Shown here piece after piece: positions 1 through 8,548 of a DNA stretch of 29,287 bases. The DNA comes from CAXMST01 sp964196325 (GTDB lineage Bacteria; Actinomycetota; Thermoleophilia; Solirubrobacterales; 70-9). The position numbers and the translations under genes were made by a program. The stretch is taken from assembly GCA_964196325.1 (NCBI GenBank), contig CAXMST010000111.1, positions 1 through 29,287 on the forward strand, read 5' to 3'. The notes beneath the pieces are model-generated. The model was given only the letters and a program-made list of their open reading frames with translations, was not told the origin of the DNA and did no database searches. Each line of letters opens with the position of its first letter. The first letter of the stretch is position 1.

Positions 1-78
1 ATTACCCGCCGACAGTACCCGATTCTGACATGATGGCGTTGAAGTCGGACTTTGGCGATCTAGGGAGGAGAACCCGGG

Positions 79-972
79 ATGAGAGCGGCGATGATCGGGC
101 TCGGCAACCTGGGTGGTCGGATGGCCGTGCGGCTGCGCGACTACGGCATCGAGATGGTCGGATTCGACGTCCGCGACGAGCGCGCCGAGGAGCTGGGGAT
201 CCCCGCCGCCGAGACCATTGCCGAGGCCGCCGAAGCCGGCACCGTGCTGCTCTCGCTGCCCAGCGACGCCGCGATCACCGAGGTCGTGGTCGGCCCGGGT
301 GGCCTCACCGAGACCGCCCCGGCCGGACTCACCGTTGTCGATCTGAGCACCGCCAGCCCCTCACGCTCCCGCGCGCACCACGCGACCCTGGCCGAGCGCG
401 GCATCGACTTCCTCGACGCCGGCGTATCCGGCGGCCCTCCCCGCGCCGAAACCGGGACCCTGACCCTGATGGTCGGCGGCGACGCGGCGGCGCTCGAGCG
501 CGTGCGGCCGGTCCTCGATGGAATCGGATCGGCGATCCACCACTTCGGTGAGCCGGGCAAGGGCCACGCGGCGAAGCTGGTCAACAACTACCTGAACGGG
601 ATCAGCCTGGCGGCGACCGCGGAGGCGATGGTGGTCGGGGTCAAGGCCGGGCTCGAGCCCGAGCAGCTACTCGAGGTCCTAAACAGCAGCACCGGGCAGA
701 ACTGGGCCACGCAGAACCGCTTCCCGAGCATCATCGCCGGCCACTACCAGGAGGGTGGGCTCAGCAACCGCCTGATGGCCAAGGATCTCGACCTGTACCT
801 GGCGTTCGCCGACGAGACGGCGGCCCCGACGGTGCTCGGAGCCAGCTGCCGAGCGGTATTCGGAATCGCGATGGCCTCGGGCTACGAGCACCGGATCAGC
901 AACACCGTTGTCGACGCGCTTGGTGACATCGCCGGCGGCGTCCGCATCCAGAGCGAACCCAAGGAGGAGTAG
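79..972 (+). CDS. NAD(P)-dependent reductase, 3-hydroxyisobutyrate dehydrogenase family
   Basis: The 297-residue protein has the usual length and layout of the beta-hydroxyacid dehydrogenase family, which includes 3-hydroxyisobutyrate dehydrogenase, tartronate semialdehyde reductase and succinic semialdehyde reductases. The N-terminal Rossmann motif is GLGNLGGRMA (residues 7-16). The substrate-binding segment DAGVSGGPPRAETGTLTLM lies at about 113-131. The catalytic Lys is K166 in AAKLVNNYLNG, and an all-helical C-terminal domain follows. The ATG is set by the ribosome-binding sequence AGGGAGGAG, 8 bases upstream. The stop is 2 bases before the next gene, so it heads a probable operon with cyclic-ureide hydrolases. 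A role in reducing a short semialdehyde made downstream of ring opening is likely, but the exact substrate is unknown. Confidence 0.9.
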   Translation: MRAAMIGLGNLGGRMAVRLRDYGIEMVGFDVRDERAEELGIPAAETIAEAAEAGTVLLSLPSDAAITEVVVGPGGLTETAPAGLTVVDLSTASPSRSRAHHATLAERGIDFLDAGVSGGPPRAETGTLTLMVGGDAAALERVRPVLDGIGSAIHHFGEPGKGHAAKLVNNYLNGISLAATAEAMVVGVKAGLEPEQLLEVLNSSTGQNWATQNRFPSIIAGHYQEGGLSNRLMAKDLDLYLAFADETAAPTVLGASCRAVFGIAMASGYEHRISNTVVDALGDIAGGVRIQSEPKEE

Positions 973-974
973 CG

Positions 975-1982
975 ATGGACGCCAGAGCGCTTTGGATTCC
1001 CAGCGAGGGTCAGGCTGAGCTCCGCGCCGACGAGGCTGGCGAGCCACAGGCGAACGAGATCCGGGTCAAGGCAATCGCCTCGGGGATCAGCACCGGGACC
1101 GAGATGGTCCTCTACCACGGGCTCGGCCCGGCCGGCCAGGAGATGACTCCCTCGACCTGCGAGGGAAGCTGGGCGCTGCCGGTCAAGTACGGCTACCAGA
1201 GCGTCGGCCGCGTGATCGACGCCGGCGCCGAGAGCGGCTACGAGGAGGGCGAGCTGGTCTTCTGTCGGTACCCGCACCAGGACTACTACACGATCGACGC
1301 CACAGATCCGGAGCTCGTGTTCAGGATTCCCGAGTTCGACCCACCCGAGATCGGCGTGCTCGGCAACAACGCCGATGTCGCCCTGACGGCGCTGCTGGAC
1401 GTACCCGTCCGGCTCGGCGATGTGGTCGTTGTCACCGGGCTCGGGATCGTCGGGATGTTCTGCTCGCTGTTGGCGCGGCGCACGGCGGGCAGGCTCGTGG
1501 TGGTCGACCCGTTCGAGTATCGGCGCGAGATCGCCATCAGGCTGGGGGCCGATGTCGCGGTCCACCCCGACGACGCGATCGAGGCCGTTCAGGCAGCGAG
1601 CGACGGGCGCGGCAGCGACGTCAGCATCGAGGCCAGCGGAGCGGCATCCGGGCTGCAGCTCGCGATCGACTGCAGCGGCCTGGAGGCGGACGTCGCGGTC
1701 GTCGGCTGGTACGGGAACAAGCAGGTGCCCCTGGTGCTGGCGCCGCAGTTCTACTCACAGCGGCTGAAGCTGGTCAGCTCCAGCGTGCTCTACGCGGGCT
1801 CAGGCCTGCAGCCTCGCTGGGACCTCGGCCGCAAGCTCGAGGCCGCTCTGGAGTTGCTCCCATCGATGCACCCCAACGAGATGATCAGCCACAGGATCCC
1901 ATTCGACCGCGCCCCGGACGCGTTCGAGCTGCTGGAGGAACGCCTGGATCAGACCCTGGCCGTGATCCTCACCTATGACTGA
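975..1982 (+). CDS. Medium-chain dehydrogenase, BchC-like zinc-independent subgroup
   Basis: This 335-residue protein has the GroES-like N-domain and Rossmann C-domain of the MDR superfamily. The cofactor motif GLGIVGMFC lies at about residues 154-162, and the acidic end of beta-2 is VVVDP. The segment SGISTGTE (about 37-44) is typical of the subgroup annotated as bacteriochlorophyllide dehydrogenase BchC-like. It sits where zinc alcohol dehydrogenases carry their catalytic Cys, so a catalytic zinc is unlikely. No four-Cys structural zinc loop is seen. No photosynthesis genes lie nearby, so the BchC resemblance is structural only. It starts 2 bases after the upstream reductase and probably oxidises or reduces an intermediate of the same pathway. 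Confidence 0.85.
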   Translation: MDARALWIPSEGQAELRADEAGEPQANEIRVKAIASGISTGTEMVLYHGLGPAGQEMTPSTCEGSWALPVKYGYQSVGRVIDAGAESGYEEGELVFCRYPHQDYYTIDATDPELVFRIPEFDPPEIGVLGNNADVALTALLDVPVRLGDVVVVTGLGIVGMFCSLLARRTAGRLVVVDPFEYRREIAIRLGADVAVHPDDAIEAVQAASDGRGSDVSIEASGAASGLQLAIDCSGLEADVAVVGWYGNKQVPLVLAPQFYSQRLKLVSSSVLYAGSGLQPRWDLGRKLEAALELLPSMHPNEMISHRIPFDRAPDAFELLEERLDQTLAVILTYD

Positions 1983-1997
1983 GCCGATTGAGCCAAG

Positions 1998-2816
1998 TTG
2001 GCCGGGCTCGTGATCGCGGACGCGCACAATCACCTCGACGCGCTCTCGGCCGAGGAGCTCGAGGCAGCCTTCGGCGAGGCCGCCGACGCCGGGGTCGAGT
2101 TGATGGTCACAGTCGGCATGGACTGCGAGACTTCCGGCAACGGACTCGCGATCGCGACCTCGCACGAACCCGTGTACTCGGCGGTGGGCCTGCACCCCTG
2201 GATGGCGCAGGACTACCCTGACGGCGCCCCGATCACCGAGCTTCGGACGCTGGCGAAGCGCCCGAAGGTCGTCGCGATCGGCGAGATCGGGCTCGACTTC
2301 ATCGACAACATCTGGCGCCGGCTCTCCTACCGCGATCCGGAGCTGCGCCGGATCCAGGAGGAGGTCTTTCGCCAGCAACTGCAGCTCGCCAAGGAGCTCG
2401 AGCTGGGGGTGATCCTGCACAGCCGGGGCGCGCACGAGGCGATCACCCGAATCCTCGCGGAGGAGGGAACGCAACGCGTCGGCGGCTGCATCCAGTTCCT
2501 CGAGGGCGATCCCGACGATGTGGCCCGCTACGTGGAGCTGGGCTTCAGCTTCTCGATCGGCTCGAGCGTCACCTTCCCTGACCCCGGCGGCTGGCACGAC
2601 GCGGTCCGCGCGATCCCCGACGAGGCGCTGCTGCTCGAGTCCGACGCCCCATGGCTTCCCTACTCGGGCAAGGATTCCGAGCGTGGCGCGCCCGCCGACG
2701 TGAGCACGATCGGGAGGGCCGTCGCGGAGATCCGCGGAGCTGATCCCGAGGAACTGTTCGCTCGAACCGCCGCGAATCTGCGGCGGGCGCTGCCGCGGAT
2801 CGGCACCGCAGCCTAG
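1998..2816 (+). CDS. TatD-like metal-dependent hydrolase with an altered metal site
   Basis: The 272-residue TIM-barrel protein matches the TatD family in length and motif order: H10-x-H12 in DAHNHLD, E96 in GEIGLDF, H141 in ILHSRGAH and D216 in LLESDAPWLPYSG. The His expected in the family motif V-H-C-F-x-G is replaced: here the segment reads GGCIQFLEG, with Q166 at the ligand position. TatD proteins are usually DNases or of unknown hydrolytic role. In this operon a lactonase or amidohydrolase role on a pathway intermediate is as likely. The start is a TTG 15 bases after the previous stop; a GTG at 2010, just before the HxH strand, is an alternative. It ends 4 bases before the next ATG. Confidence 0.82.
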   Translation: MAGLVIADAHNHLDALSAEELEAAFGEAADAGVELMVTVGMDCETSGNGLAIATSHEPVYSAVGLHPWMAQDYPDGAPITELRTLAKRPKVVAIGEIGLDFIDNIWRRLSYRDPELRRIQEEVFRQQLQLAKELELGVILHSRGAHEAITRILAEEGTQRVGGCIQFLEGDPDDVARYVELGFSFSIGSSVTFPDPGGWHDAVRAIPDEALLLESDAPWLPYSGKDSERGAPADVSTIGRAVAEIRGADPEELFARTAANLRRALPRIGTAA

Positions 2817-2820
2817 GTCG

Positions 2821-4194
2821 ATGACTCCTATTCCCGAGGCCGAGGTGCTCGATTGGGTCGCCAGAGGCGACCTGGTGCTCCCCGACCGGGTGCTCGAGGG
2901 CGGATCCCTCGGAGTCAGGGGCGAGAAGATCGCCGCGATCTTCGAGGCGGGGCAGGCACCGCCGCCTTCCCCCGGGCGTGACTACTCGGGGCGGTTGATC
3001 CTGCCCGGGCTCGTCGATACCCACGTGCATGCGGGCAGCTTCGTCGACGAGGACATCGCCAGCACCACGGCGAGCGCCGCCGCCGGCGGGGTGACCACGA
3101 TCGTCGATATGCCCTACGACCGCGAGGCACCGGTAATGGACGCCGAGCGCCTGCGCGAGAAGATCAAGATGGTCGGGGAGCAGGCGCGGGTCGACGTCGG
3201 CCTCTACGGAACGATGGCCAAGGTCGGCGGCCTCGATGCGCTCGAGGAGCTGGTCGAAGGCGGCGTCTGCGCGTTCAAGTTCTCGCTGTTCGAGTACGAC
3301 CCGAACCGCTTTCCACGGATCCCCGACGGAGACCTCTACGAGGCCTTCGAGCTGCTCAGCGCCTCGGGGGTCCCGATCGTCCTGCACAACGAGCTGCAGG
3401 AGGTGATCGAGTCGCGCCTGAAGCGGGTGCTCGACACCCCCGCGGAGAGCAACCCCCATGCCCACAGCCGCAGCCGTCCCCCGGTCTCGGAGACCGCGGC
3501 CTCGGCCAAGGCGCTCGACTTCGCCTACTGGAGCGGGGCCAGGCTCCACCTCGCCCACTGCACCCACCCCCACACCTTCCGGCTGATCGACTACTACAGA
3601 GGGCTCGGGGCGGCCGTTTCCGGCGAGACCTGCGCCCACTATCTAATGCTGACCGAAGCGGATGTGGCCGAGCTCGGGGCGATCGCCAAGGTCAACCCGC
3701 CGATCCGTGACGCCGAGTCGCTCGAGGCCCTCTGGCAGCTGCTCCGAGAGGGGAAGATCGCGACGGTCTCCACCGATCACGCGCCCTGGCCGATCGAGAC
3801 CAAACAGGGCAGCGTGCTGCGGGCGTCGGCCGGGGCGCCGGGGCTGGAGAGCTTCCTGGGGGTCGTCTATACCGCCGGCTCCCGCCGGGGATTCCCCCTC
3901 GCGGAGCTGATCGGCTACCTGACCTGGCGGCCCGCGGAGATCTTCGGCGTCGGCAACCACAAAGGCAAGCTGGAGCTCGGCTTCGACGCCGACCTGGCGG
4001 TCTTCGACGCGCGCGAGCCACAGACGTTCCGGGCCGCCGACTCGCTCTCCAGCGCCAAGTGGAGCCCCTTCGACGGCTTCGAGCTCGACGGCCGGGTCGA
4101 GGCCACCTTCGTGCGCGGCGAGCCGGCCTTCGCCGACGGCCGGGTGCTGGCCGAGCCCGGCAGCGGCCGCTGGCTCAGCAGGGAGGCCGATTAA
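2821..4194 (+). CDS. Allantoinase/dihydropyrimidinase-type cyclic amidohydrolase (copy 1)
   Basis: This 457-residue metal-dependent amidohydrolase opens cyclic amides or ureides. The whole binuclear site is visible: H68-x-H70 in VDTHVHAG, the Lys that is carbamylated in the family at K153 in AFKFSLF, H189 in VLHNE, H246 in HLAHCTH and D319 in STDHAPW. The segment SAAAGGVTTIVDMPYD resembles the allantoinase motif GGVTT(x)DMP, and KVNPPIR is also allantoinase-like. D-hydantoinase or dihydroorotase-like activity is possible. The TAA stop overlaps the next ATG as TAATG, which couples it to an M20 carbamoylase. That pairing is the classic ring-opener plus decarbamoylase arrangement. Confidence 0.9.
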   Translation: MTPIPEAEVLDWVARGDLVLPDRVLEGGSLGVRGEKIAAIFEAGQAPPPSPGRDYSGRLILPGLVDTHVHAGSFVDEDIASTTASAAAGGVTTIVDMPYDREAPVMDAERLREKIKMVGEQARVDVGLYGTMAKVGGLDALEELVEGGVCAFKFSLFEYDPNRFPRIPDGDLYEAFELLSASGVPIVLHNELQEVIESRLKRVLDTPAESNPHAHSRSRPPVSETAASAKALDFAYWSGARLHLAHCTHPHTFRLIDYYRGLGAAVSGETCAHYLMLTEADVAELGAIAKVNPPIRDAESLEALWQLLREGKIATVSTDHAPWPIETKQGSVLRASAGAPGLESFLGVVYTAGSRRGFPLAELIGYLTWRPAEIFGVGNHKGKLELGFDADLAVFDAREPQTFRAADSLSSAKWSPFDGFELDGRVEATFVRGEPAFADGRVLAEPGSGRWLSREAD

Positions 4195-5408
4195 TGGCGG
4201 CCCCCCAGATTGACGGCGCACGGCTTGCCGCCGACCTCGAGACCCTGGCCGAGTTCGGCGCCACGGCCGCCGGCGGGGTCAACCGGGTCGCCTACTCGGG
4301 CGCGGACCTCGAGGCGCGCGATTGGATCGACGCTCACCTCAGCGAGCTGGGGATGGCGGTGCGTCGCGATCAGCTCGGAAGCACGATCGCCGAGATCGAG
4401 GGAACCGAGCCCGGACTGGCGGCTATCGGGATCGGCTCACACACCGACACGGTCCCCGACGGCGGCCGCTACGACGGGGCACTGGGCGTGATCGCCGGCC
4501 TCGCCTGCGTGCGCGCCCTGCGCGCCGCAGAGATCCGCCTGCGCCACCCACTTGCCGTAATCAACTTCGAGGCCGAGGAAGCGACCATGGCCGGCGGCAC
4601 CTTCGCCAGCCGCGCATTCGTGGGCCGGCTCGAAGCGGGTGCGCTCGAGCGCAGCGCATTCGACGGCCGCCCGATCGGCGACCACCTTCGCGGCGCAGGC
4701 CTCGATCCCGGGACCGTGGCGCTGGCCGCCGAGACTCGCCCGGCCCTCGCCGCCTTTCTCGAGCTGCACGTGGAGCAGGGACCGGTGCTGGAGGAAGCGG
4801 GCGAGCAGATCGGCGTCGTCGACGGGATCGTCGGCATCCGCCGCTACGCCGCGAGCTTCGAGGGGATCGCCAACCATGCCGGCACCACCCCGATGGCCGC
4901 CCGCCGGGACGCGCTCGTCGCGGCCGCCCCGTTCGTCGTCGCGGCGCGCGACGTCGCCGTCGACCATGGGATTGTCGCGACCGTCGGCACGCTCAGGGTC
5001 AGCCCGGGCGCGCCGAACGTGATCCCCGGGCAGGTGCGCATGGACGTGGAGCTGCGCAGCGCCGAGGAGGGTCTGCTCGAGGCAGCCGAGCGGGACCTGA
5101 GCGGCCTGGCGAGCGCCGGCGGCGGTGAGCTCAAGAGACTGTCCGCGACGCCCCCGCTGCACTTCTCCGAGAGCGTCCGCGCGCGCCTCGATGCGGTCTG
5201 CGTGCGGCTGGGCCGCAGCCACCGCCGGGTCTGGAGCGGCGGCGGCCACGACGCCGGGCTGCTGGCCTCGGTGACCGAGGCCGCAATGGTCTTCGTGCCG
5301 AGCCGGGGCGGATTCAGCCACTCGCGGCGCGAGCTCACCGATCCGGAGCACTGCGCGGCCGGCGCAGAGGTACTGTTGGCCGGGATCCTGGACCTGGACC
5401 GAGCCTGA
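4194..5408 (+). CDS. M20 family N-carbamoyl-L-amino acid hydrolase / allantoate amidohydrolase
   Basis: This 404-residue zinc- or manganese-type M20 hydrolase removes a carbamoyl group from the linear product of a ring opener. The dinuclear metal ligands are in order: H83 in GSHTDTV, D94 in GRYDGALGV, E128 or E129 in FEAEEAT, H192 in LELHVEQGPVLE and H376 in GFSHSRRE. The lid/dimerisation segment has NHAGTTPM at about 227-234, and SGGGHDAG lies at about 348-355. These motifs fit the HyuC/AllC/beta-ureidopropionase group. The open frame extends upstream to 4059, but the ATG at 4194 overlaps the previous stop and gives family length. The specific substrate (allantoate or an N-carbamoyl amino acid) cannot be told from sequence. 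Confidence 0.92.
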   Translation: MAAPQIDGARLAADLETLAEFGATAAGGVNRVAYSGADLEARDWIDAHLSELGMAVRRDQLGSTIAEIEGTEPGLAAIGIGSHTDTVPDGGRYDGALGVIAGLACVRALRAAEIRLRHPLAVINFEAEEATMAGGTFASRAFVGRLEAGALERSAFDGRPIGDHLRGAGLDPGTVALAAETRPALAAFLELHVEQGPVLEEAGEQIGVVDGIVGIRRYAASFEGIANHAGTTPMAARRDALVAAAPFVVAARDVAVDHGIVATVGTLRVSPGAPNVIPGQVRMDVELRSAEEGLLEAAERDLSGLASAGGGELKRLSATPPLHFSESVRARLDAVCVRLGRSHRRVWSGGGHDAGLLASVTEAAMVFVPSRGGFSHSRRELTDPEHCAAGAEVLLAGILDLDRA

Positions 5409-5417
5409 GCTGAGACC

Positions 5418-6698
5418 TTGAGCGAGCACAGCCCCGACAGCAGCCTCTGGCATCCGTTCGCGGACATGGCCGTGATCCGCCACAACGAGCTGGTTCTGGA
5501 CCGGGCCGACGGAGTCTGGGTCTGGGACGAGCAGGGGCGGCGCTACCTGGACGCCTTCGCGAGCCTCTGGTATGTCAACGTGGGCCACGGCCGGCCTGAG
5601 ATCGTCAATGCCGTGGCCGAGCAGATGCGCCGGCTAGAGGCCTTCGCGACCTTCGCCGACTACGCGAACCGGCCCGCCCTCGATCTCGCCGAACGCCTCG
5701 TCGCCCTGAGCGGGATGCCGGGCGCCCGGGTGCTGCTGGGCGCGGGCGGCGCGGATGGGATCGATACGGCGGCGAAGCTGGCGCGGCGCTACTTCTTCGA
5801 GACGGGCGAGCCGGAACGGACCTACATCCTCTCACGCACGCTCGCCTATCACGGGACCCACGGGTGGGGCACGAGCCTGGCCGGGATCCCCGCCAATCGG
5901 GAGGGCTGGGGGCCCCACGTGGAGCACACCGCCCGGGCGCGTTACGACTCGGTCGAAGACCTCGCCGCCACGATCGAGAGGATCGGCCCCGAGCGGATCG
6001 CTGCGTTTTTCTGCGAGCCGGTTCTCGGCGCCGGCGGCATGCACCCGCCGCCGGACGGATACATCGAGGGGGTGGCCGAGCTCTGCCGCCGGCACGGCAT
6101 CCTGTTCGTCTGCGATTCGGTGATCTGCGGCTTCGGACGGCTCGGAACATGGTTCGGGATCGAGCGCTGGGACGTCGAGCCCGACCTGATCGTGTTCGCC
6201 AAGGGCGTGACCAGCGGCTACCTGCCGCTCGGAGGCGTGGTGGCATCGGCCAGGGTCGCCGAGCCCTTCTTCGCGACACCGGGGGGTCCGATGCTGCGCC
6301 ACGGGCAGACCTACTCCGGGCACCCCACGACCTGCGCGGCGGCGCTGGCGAACCTCGACCTGATCGAGCGCGACGGCCTGCTCGAGCGGGCCCTCGTCCT
6401 CGAGCGGCAGATCAGCGCGGCGCTGACCCCGTTCGGCGGGCATCCGCGGGTGGCGGAGGTCAGATCCGGCACCGGGGCGCTCGGCGCCATCGAGCTGCAT
6501 GAAGACGGCAAGGCCCCCGCGATGCAGCTGGCTGCGTCGATGCGCCGGCAGGGAGTCCTGACCAGGGCGCTGAACCCGACCACGGTTGCGGTCTGCCCGC
6601 CGCTGACCGCGAAGCAGGAGCATGTGGATCTGATCGCCGCGGCGTTCGCCGCCGGTCTTGACGAGCTCGGGAAGGCAGCGGGGCGGGAAGCCGGATGA
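5418..6698 (+). CDS. Class III (omega) aminotransferase, PLP-dependent
   Basis: This 426-residue fold-type I PLP enzyme is of the omega-amino acid:pyruvate type. The PLP Lys is K262 in VFAKGVTSGYLPLGG, the pyridine-nitrogen Asp is D233 in VCDSVICGFGR, and YHGTHG lies at about 144-149. Two positions differ from the common consensus: the usual D-E-V is D-S-V here, and the S-G-S-E-A phosphate-binding loop reads GAGGADGID (108-116). A TTG start 9 bases after the previous stop gives a normal N-terminus. It follows the decarbamoylase, so it probably transaminates the freed amino acid, for example a beta-amino acid, to a semialdehyde. The reductase at 79 could then act on that. Confidence 0.88.
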   Translation: MSEHSPDSSLWHPFADMAVIRHNELVLDRADGVWVWDEQGRRYLDAFASLWYVNVGHGRPEIVNAVAEQMRRLEAFATFADYANRPALDLAERLVALSGMPGARVLLGAGGADGIDTAAKLARRYFFETGEPERTYILSRTLAYHGTHGWGTSLAGIPANREGWGPHVEHTARARYDSVEDLAATIERIGPERIAAFFCEPVLGAGGMHPPPDGYIEGVAELCRRHGILFVCDSVICGFGRLGTWFGIERWDVEPDLIVFAKGVTSGYLPLGGVVASARVAEPFFATPGGPMLRHGQTYSGHPTTCAAALANLDLIERDGLLERALVLERQISAALTPFGGHPRVAEVRSGTGALGAIELHEDGKAPAMQLAASMRRQGVLTRALNPTTVAVCPPLTAKQEHVDLIAAAFAAGLDELGKAAGREAG

Positions 6699-6762
6699 CG
6701 GCGCCCGCCGCAGCGGCACCGGGCGTCGACCCGAGGGATCTGTTCAACCCGGGGAGCGAGCG

Positions 6763-8511
6763 ATGAGTGCCGGAGGCTCAAGGGCAAAACGAACCGTCGC
6801 CCAGGAGATCGTCGCTGTCCTGGGGGGTGCGGGGGTCGAGGTGGTGTTCGGGCTGCCCGGCGTCCACAACCTGACTCTGTTCGAGGCACTCGACGCGTCA
6901 GAGATTCGCGTGGTCGTCGTGCGTCACGAGGCCTCGGCCGCGTACGCCGCTGATGCCGTCGGCCGGCTCACGGGTAGCCCCGGGGTCGCCGTGACGACCT
7001 CCGGGCCCGGAGCCGCCAACACCGTCGCGGCGATGGGCGAGGCCCAGGCTTCGCGCTCGCCGATGCTCCACATCACCACGACCGTCGCGCGTCGCCATCT
7101 CGGCTCGGAGCGCTCGCGGGGCATCCTCCACGAGCACCCGCGGCAACGCGAGATCTTCGTACCGGTCGCAAAGCTCGCCGAGCACGTCGATCAGCCGGGC
7201 GCGGTTGGTGCTGCGATGCGCCGAGCGCTGTCTGAGGCGGCCGCCCCGCCGCAGGGTCCGGCCTACCTGCAGCTCCCCACGGATCTGCTCGACGAGGAGG
7301 TCGCCGGCACTGCGTCGGGCCCCGCCTCAACCGATCCGACCCCCGCCTCGGGCGGCGGCGATCTGGGCGAGGTGGCTCGACTGTTGCAGGAAGCCGAGAG
7401 GCCGGCGATCTGGGTCGGCTCGGGCGCCGGTGCGTGTGGCGGGGCAGTCGTCGAGCTCGCGGAGCGACTGGGGGCGCCGGTAGTCCTGACCCACAGCGCC
7501 AAGCGTCGCTGGGACTCCTCCCCCCACGCCCTGGTGCTCGACCACCCCCCGCATGAGCCGCCTGTGACGCAGCTGCTCGCCGACTCCGACGTCGTGCTCG
7601 TGCTGGGCAGCGACCTCGATGGGATGATGACCCAGGAGTTCCGGCTGCCGCTGACCCGCATCGCCCGGGTCGACGTCGAGGTCGAGCGCGCCCGCGGCGA
7701 GAGCCCGTACCGCAGCGAGATCGCGGTGGTCGGCGACGCTGCCGAGGTGACGCGCGGCCTGCTCGAGCTGATCGGCGAGCGCGACGGTTGGGGGCCGGTA
7801 GTCGCGCCGGAGGCGGACGGCAGGGCGCGCCGCGAACTCGATGCGGACTCCGAGGCCCGCGGCGGCCTGGGCTTGGTCGGGGCGCTCGACGCGGCGCTCG
7901 CGGACCGCGTGGCAACGGTCGTCTGCGACATGGCGATGTCCGGCTACTGGACCGGCGGCTACCTGCCGCTGCGTCCGCGGCGGCGCCTGCTCTACCCGCT
8001 CGGCTGGGGAACGCTCGGGTTCGCGCTCCCGGCCTCGATCGGCGCCGCCGCCCTGCCGGGGGCCGGCAGCACCGTCACGATCTGCGGGGACGGAGGCATC
8101 CTGTTCGCGGTGGGGGAGCTGGCTACGCTCGCCCAGGAGGGTCTCGACGTGACCGTGATCGTCCACAACGACAGTTGCTATGGAATGCTCCGCTACGACG
8201 AGCAGCGGCGCTTCGGTCGCTCCTTCGCCGTCGACCTCGAGGCCCCGGATTTCGTGGCCCTGGCCCGCTCGTTCGGGATCGAGGCCTCGCGCACGGACCT
8301 CGCCGACGGCGGGCTCGAGGAGGTGATCGCCGCGAGCCTCGAGCTCGACGGTCCCTCGCTCGTCGAGGTGACCGGCGAGCTGTCCCCGCCGCGGGTCACC
8401 TCGGCCCGCTTTCCGCTCAAGGCCGCGCCGCCACCGAAGTCATTGGTGGGCGAGCCCAGGAGACCGACAACATCCTCGCGTTCCGCGCGGGCCAGCTCGT
8501 CGACGCTGTGA
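6763..8511 (+). CDS. ThDP-dependent enzyme, acetolactate synthase/decarboxylase type (probable 3' frameshift)
   Basis: This is a 582-residue three-domain ThDP enzyme. The ThDP-activating Glu is E56 in VRHEASAAYAADA, and SGPGAANT follows. The metal/ThDP motif begins GDGG (442-445) and ends in HND (468-470), with D in place of the usual second N. Because E56 is present, it is not a typical glyoxylate carboligase, which has Val there. It may decarboxylate a 2-oxo acid or ligate a C2 unit. The frame is open from 6658, but the ATG at 6763 has GGGGAG 6 bases upstream and begins the family domain. The last 30 or so codons look non-coding in this frame, while the frame one base back looks coding until TGA at 8526-8528, which suggests a single-base deletion. 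Confidence 0.85.
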   Translation: MSAGGSRAKRTVAQEIVAVLGGAGVEVVFGLPGVHNLTLFEALDASEIRVVVVRHEASAAYAADAVGRLTGSPGVAVTTSGPGAANTVAAMGEAQASRSPMLHITTTVARRHLGSERSRGILHEHPRQREIFVPVAKLAEHVDQPGAVGAAMRRALSEAAAPPQGPAYLQLPTDLLDEEVAGTASGPASTDPTPASGGGDLGEVARLLQEAERPAIWVGSGAGACGGAVVELAERLGAPVVLTHSAKRRWDSSPHALVLDHPPHEPPVTQLLADSDVVLVLGSDLDGMMTQEFRLPLTRIARVDVEVERARGESPYRSEIAVVGDAAEVTRGLLELIGERDGWGPVVAPEADGRARRELDADSEARGGLGLVGALDAALADRVATVVCDMAMSGYWTGGYLPLRPRRRLLYPLGWGTLGFALPASIGAAALPGAGSTVTICGDGGILFAVGELATLAQEGLDVTVIVHNDSCYGMLRYDEQRRFGRSFAVDLEAPDFVALARSFGIEASRTDLADGGLEEVIAASLELDGPSLVEVTGELSPPRVTSARFPLKAAPPPKSLVGEPRRPTTSSRSARASSSTL

Positions 8512-8536
8512 CCCCCGCCGGCGCCTGAACCAAAAA

Positions 8537-8542
8537 AAGGAG
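8537..8542 (+). promoter_or_regulatory. Strong ribosome-binding site of the second allantoinase-type gene
   Basis: AAGGAG after a run of seven A bases, 6 bases before the ATG at 8549. It is the strongest such site in this operon and the A-run is unusual in this GC-rich DNA, so the gene may be translated at a higher rate than its neighbours. Confidence 0.75.
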
Positions 8543-8548
8543 AACGAC

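Noticed and set aside
1..78. A promoter for the first operon.
   Set aside because: TTGAAG (39-44) and GATCTA (57-62) are only 12 bases apart; no convincing -35/-10 pair. The operon could also begin left of the window.
6763..8511. Glyoxylate carboligase (Gcl) for the ThDP enzyme.
   Set aside because: The conserved Glu (E56) is present, whereas Gcl characteristically has Val at that position.
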